Below are positions 61,228 to 64,000 of a stretch of 64,000 bases of DNA, in pieces. The notes under the pieces are model-generated. The model saw only the letters and a list, made by a program, of their open reading frames with translations. It was not told the origin of the DNA and made no database searches. Position numbers and translations under genes: made by a program. Positions within the stretch are counted from its first letter, which is position 1. Every line of letters begins with the position of its first letter. The stretch lies in NCBI RefSeq assembly GCF_015645385.1, contig NZ_JADOET010000015.1, positions 1-64,000 of the forward strand, read 5' to 3'. The DNA is from Winogradskyella marina (GTDB lineage Bacteria; Bacteroidota; Bacteroidia; Flavobacteriales; Flavobacteriaceae).

Positions 61228-62633
61228 ACCATTTTTATTTTTTTAGTTCCGAAAACAATCATAGTTAGGACTAAAATTGTCCATAAAATCATTAATGCAA
61301 CATCCAAAATATAATTGGATAGCACTGCGGAAATTTGTGTGGGTTTATAATCAAAATCAGGAATAGATTTAAAAAAAGCATTATCCTCTTTCCAGCTCCA
61401 ATCACCAGTTTTTGAGCCACCAAAAGTTTGTTTGTCGTTCAACATTTTAATAAAATCCCTTCGGTAATTTTCTACTTGTAATAAAAACTCTTGATGGTGT
61501 AAATTGTCGCTTGCCATAAAACCCATACTCGTATTTTGTAGCGAAATAAATGGATTTACAATACCACCTAATTGAAAACTTTGTTTCTGTTTTTGCAATA
61601 CGGAACGGTTATTTCCAAAATGTTTGTCCCATACACTGTTACCATAATCTTCGTCGGCTTGCATTCGCATACCATCAAAGTTTATAGGTAATTGGGATAG
61701 GCTATCTACACCGTATTTCTTAAGTACTTTTTCTTTTAAAGCTAAACTTCTTTTATCGCTAGGGTTGTGGCCATCGAGACCTTTTGAACGGTCTTCTTTC
61801 ATAGCGGTTTGAAATTCATTTCTACTAGGAAGTTCGTGCCATTTCTCTACTGAACTCATTAAAATGTTAGGTAAAAATATGGTCCAGATAATCCAAATAC
61901 CGAGCATAGAGGTTAAGGCAAGCGTTGCATTTTGCCAACGTGCAGAGAAAAACACGGTGAGGCCGCTAATAATAAAATAGTATAGACCATAGGATAGAAA
62001 GAATAAACCTGTTCTGGCTAAAATATCAGCGGTTAAGCTTTGTGAGTTTAATATACCATAAACAATGAGTATAAAAATTAGTAGAAGTACACCATAGAGC
62101 CATACAGAAAATGTTTTGGCTAAAATAATTTGTAACGGTTTAGCTCCTTGTAGTACGAGTAATTTAAGTCTTCCACTTTGTTTTTCATTGCTAACCGAAT
62201 TAAAGGCTAAAAAAACTAATAATAGAGGAACGATATATTGCAGTAATAGTGCGGGTTTTAATTTTCCGAATCGAGATACGGCTTGCATTTGGGAAGCTTC
62301 AGAATGTGTAATTTCATTTTGAACATGGCCTTCAACTCTAAGTACATTTCCGGTAACACTGTTAACGCCTTCATCGAGACTGCTTAGTAAATTAGAGGGT
62401 TTAAATATAAAGGTACCATAATGTGCTGCGCTATGTGGATTCATTTCGTCAATACTCACCCATTGTTGACGTACGTGATCTGTAGCATTTTGATGCGTTT
62501 GTTCTTGTTTCTGAGTTTGGTAATTCCCTAGAAAAACAGAGAGTAACAGAATTGCAATAAAAGCAATACTTATTCCTAAAAAGATACGACTACGGACTAA
62601 GAATCGCCATTCGTTTTTTATAATTTGAAACAT
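61224..62633 (-). CDS. ABC-2 type permease, DUF3526 family (first subunit)
   Basis: 469 residues with an N-terminal helix (about 16-36), a long periplasmic loop (about 37-150) and a five-helix C-terminal bundle (start LLLQYIVPLLLVFLAFNSVSN), characteristic of DUF3526 permeases. It starts 10 bp after the ATPase gene. Pairs with the next permease and the ATPase as an exporter. Confidence 0.85.
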   Translation of the reverse strand: MFQIIKNEWRFLVRSRIFLGISIAFIAILLLSVFLGNYQTQKQEQTHQNATDHVRQQWVSIDEMNPHSAAHYGTFIFKPSNLLSSLDEGVNSVTGNVLRVEGHVQNEITHSEASQMQAVSRFGKLKPALLLQYIVPLLLVFLAFNSVSNEKQSGRLKLLVLQGAKPLQIILAKTFSVWLYGVLLLIFILIVYGILNSQSLTADILARTGLFFLSYGLYYFIISGLTVFFSARWQNATLALTSMLGIWIIWTIFLPNILMSSVEKWHELPSRNEFQTAMKEDRSKGLDGHNPSDKRSLALKEKVLKKYGVDSLSQLPINFDGMRMQADEDYGNSVWDKHFGNNRSVLQKQKQSFQLGGIVNPFISLQNTSMGFMASDNLHHQEFLLQVENYRRDFIKMLNDKQTFGGSKTGDWSWKEDNAFFKSIPDFDYKPTQISAVLSNYILDVALMILWTILVLTMIVFGTKKIKMV

Positions 62634-62643
62634 ACGATTATAA

Positions 62644-63345
62644 TTAGTTTTGCATAAATTTTAAGTATAGTGTCTCTAGTTCATTAGCACTTACATCTTT
62701 ACTGTTGAGCTCTTTTACTAGAATTCCTTTTTTTAAGATACCAATACGGTTACAGACTTCGCGTACTCTAAAAATATCGTGAGAAGCCATGATAATAGTC
62801 GCACCTTCAGAAGCGAGTTTTTGCAGTAACAAAGAAAGTTCGTTACTCGCTAAAGGGTCTAAGCCACTCGCAGGTTCATCTAGTAAATACACTTTAGCTT
62901 TTTTTGCATAGGCAATAGCAATGCCTACTTTTTGTCGCATACCTTTAGAATAACCGCTCACCTTTTTAAGATGGGCATCACTTGCTAAACCACATGAGGT
63001 TAAATAATCTTCGAGTTCGGTTTTAGAATAGTTTAATCCTGCGAGTTTACAGAAGTAATCTAAATTTTCTAAGCCCGATAAATAAGGATAGAGATTGACA
63101 TTCTCGGGAATATAGCCAATAAGCTTTCTCGTTTCTTGGGCATTTTGACTCGTGTCTATAGCGTTTATAGATACTTTTCCTGAATCGGGATTAAGAAACC
63201 CTAAGAGCATATTAATAGTCGTAGATTTCCCGGCGCCATTAGCACCTAAGAGACCTAAAATCTCTCCTTTTTTAACCTCTAAGTTTAAATTTTGAACGGC
63301 AAAATCACCTTTAAAGGATTTACTAACATCTTGTATTTGTATCAT
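62644..63345 (-). CDS. ABC transporter ATPase (NosF/CcmA-like)
   Basis: 233 residues from the ATG at 63345 (MIQIQDVSKSFKGDFAV); an upstream frame extension of 23 residues runs through the promoter and is rejected. Walker A GANGAGKS, Q-loop GYIPENVNLY, signature VSGYSKGMRQKVG, Walker B AKVYLLDEPASGLD and the H-loop MASHD. Drives the two DUF3526 permeases. The -7 box on the minus strand (63373-63380) and a palindromic operator lie upstream, shared with the divergent Fur-family gene. Confidence 0.93.
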   Translation of the reverse strand: MIQIQDVSKSFKGDFAVQNLNLEVKKGEILGLLGANGAGKSTTINMLLGFLNPDSGKVSINAIDTSQNAQETRKLIGYIPENVNLYPYLSGLENLDYFCKLAGLNYSKTELEDYLTSCGLASDAHLKKVSGYSKGMRQKVGIAIAYAKKAKVYLLDEPASGLDPLASNELSLLLQKLASEGATIIMASHDIFRVREVCNRIGILKKGILVKELNSKDVSANELETLYLKFMQN

Positions 63346-63359
63346 AAAATTATTCTTAA

Positions 63360-63413
63360 TGCAACTGAGTCGCAAAACTAGAAGATTTATTTTGTAATTG
63401 CAACTTAATTGCA
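63360..63413. promoter_or_regulatory. Two palindromic operators between divergent promoters
   Basis: Site A TGCAACTGAGTCGCA (63360-63374) and site B TGCAACTTAATTGCA (63399-63413) share TGCAACTnArTyGCA, 39 bp apart. Site A lies at the predicted start and -7 of the ABC promoter. Site B lies between the -33 and -7 elements of the regulator promoter and covers the -33 CAA of the ABC promoter. Consistent with repression of both genes by the Fur-family protein, probably Zur (inference). Confidence 0.65.
63373..63403 (-). promoter_or_regulatory. Promoter of the ABC exporter operon
   Basis: Minus strand: TTG at 63401-63403, 20-bp spacer, TAGTTTTG at 63373-63380. The predicted start near 63368 gives a 5' leader of about 23 nt. 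Confidence 0.65.
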
Positions 63414-63422
63414 TTAATTTTG
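63391..63422 (+). promoter_or_regulatory. Promoter of the Fur-family regulator gene
   Basis: TTTG (63391-63394), 20-bp spacer, TAATTTTG (63415-63422). The ATG is only 4 bp after the -7 box, so the mRNA is probably leaderless. Confidence 0.7.
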
Positions 63423-63426
63423 TTTT

Positions 63427-63807
63427 ATGGGAATTATTAGAAAAACAAAAGCTGTAACGACAGTTTTACAAATTTTTGAACAGAAAAAGGAGGCGCAATC
63501 CGTTGTTCATCTGATAGAGCTTGTAAAAGATAAGATGAATAAAACGACTGTGTATCGTATTTTAGATCGTCTTGAAGCAGATGGAATTATACACTCGTTT
63601 AATGGGAAAGATGGTTTAAAATGGTATGCGAAGTGCAACGGCTGCTCTGCTGAGCATCATACAGATAAACATCCACATTTTCAATGTACTGAATGTGACA
63701 AGGTGGAGTGTTTATCCGTAGAAATTAAAATTCCTTCCATAAAAAATCATGAAGTAGCGTCTACAGATATTTTATTAACAGGACGTTGTGAGGTTTGTAG
63801 TGTCTGA
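63427..63807 (+). CDS. Fur-family metalloregulator (Zur-like)
   Basis: 126 residues, complete family fold: winged helix with TTVYRILDRLEADGIIHS (about 40-57) and a dimerisation domain with paired Cys, C87-TEC90 and C121-EVC124, the structural zinc site, and histidines (HHTDKHPHFQ, about 77-85). The N-terminal MGIIRKTK is the usual flavobacterial start. Divergent from the ABC operon; MerC and folE-remnant neighbours point to zinc (Zur) rather than iron. Closest alternatives are Fur or PerR. Confidence 0.88.
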   Translation: MGIIRKTKAVTTVLQIFEQKKEAQSVVHLIELVKDKMNKTTVYRILDRLEADGIIHSFNGKDGLKWYAKCNGCSAEHHTDKHPHFQCTECDKVECLSVEIKIPSIKNHEVASTDILLTGRCEVCSV

Positions 63808-63873
63808 GTATGGTTGAAATACGCTTCGAAGTAAGTCTAATTGAAACTATTTTGAACTAAAAAGTATTTTAAT

Positions 63874-63899
63874 GTATTGAATGTTTTAATTTTCAATAC
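63874..63899. terminator. Weak terminator between the Fur-family and M16 genes
   Basis: Perfect stem GTATTGAA / TTCAATAC with a 10-nt loop between convergent genes; the T tract is poor. Confidence 0.45.
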
Positions 63900-63922
63900 C
63901 TTAAAATATAACTTATAAAAGT

Positions 63923-64000
63923 TTAGTTAAGTAACTCGGCATCACCAAATCCTAAAGTTTTCAATTTATCTAATTGCGTTTCGGCATCACCAACAATAAC
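63923..64000 (-). CDS. C-terminal end of a probable M16 (insulinase-like) peptidase
   Basis: Only the last 25 residues and the TAA (63923-63925) are in the window: VIVGDAETQLDKLKTLGFGD, then AELLN. This fits the typical end of Bacteroidota M16 peptidases (a VVGD beta strand and a LKxLGF helix). The bulk lies to the right of the window. Confidence in the family is modest because so little is visible. Confidence 0.55.
   Translation of the reverse strand, partial: VIVGDAETQLDKLKTLGFGDAELLN

Overview
The window is a chromosomal segment of a low-GC Bacteroidota, almost certainly a Flavobacteriaceae. Evidence: type IX secretion (T9SS) proteins with type A and type B sorting domains, a PorP/SprF plus OmpA pair, SusC-like TonB receptors, a bL28-bL33-DUF4295 operon, absence of Shine-Dalgarno sequences, and repeated matches to the Bacteroidota promoter TTG-N17..21-TAnnTTTG. 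No plasmid, phage or CRISPR locus is visible. The left edge cuts a repeat adhesin and the right edge cuts a gene that looks like an M16 peptidase.

Layout. 1-4.8 kb: the end of a repetitive T9SS adhesin with its dedicated PorP/SprF and OmpA-like partners. 4.9-7.2 kb: idi, a QueD-like gene, a mannose-6-phosphate isomerase and a small conserved gene. 7.2-7.6 kb: tRNA-Thr with its own consensus promoter, an 18-bp copy of the tRNA 3' end, and a 140-bp palindromic MITE-like element. 7.6-11.6 kb: a DUF4369 lipoprotein, a DUF819 permease and a four-gene operon (SPFH, DUF4177, a membrane/PH-like protein, an Arc-type ribbon-helix-helix protein) with two genes shorter than 60 residues. 11.6-13.2 kb: a regulatory region with a near-consensus sigma-54 promoter feeding a short hairpin-rich, terminated transcript, and beyond the hydrolase gene a promoter with repeated operators and a 22-codon ORF that runs into a terminator. 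13.4-34.3 kb: mostly housekeeping and secreted proteins (VanX-type dipeptidase, DoxX, DEAD helicase, RlmF, pyruvate carboxylase, Crp/Fnr regulator, HtpG, an LRR T9SS cargo, an S9 peptidase, FabH, an amidohydrolase). 34.7-53.6 kb: a TonB-type barrel, an SSS symporter, RecR, a glycosyltransferase, a 2-oxoacid dehydrogenase E2, an OYE-type flavin reductase, an exonuclease, an FAH-HPt-CinA operon, bL28-bL33-DUF4295, FtsY, an amidase, a serine hydrolase and RimO. 53.7-63.8 kb: an accessory block with an aldo/keto reductase, a TonB receptor, a Tat-tagged flavin reductase, MerC, a three-gene ABC-2 exporter and a divergent Fur-family regulator.

The strongest leads are in non-coding or decayed DNA. 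First, the candidate sigma-54 small RNA at 11684-11815. Second, a compact divergent promoter at 63360-63427 in which two copies of TGCAACTnArTyGCA sit on or beside both core promoters of the Fur-family gene and the ABC exporter; I infer a Zur-like metal switch. Third, two wrecked genes flank intact merC in that cluster: a folE (GTP cyclohydrolase I) remnant with its middle deleted, and a remnant with a signal peptide and no start codon. Fourth, the operator array, short ORF and terminator at 12933-13202.

All functional calls rest on recognising family motifs by eye; no database or folding computation was run.
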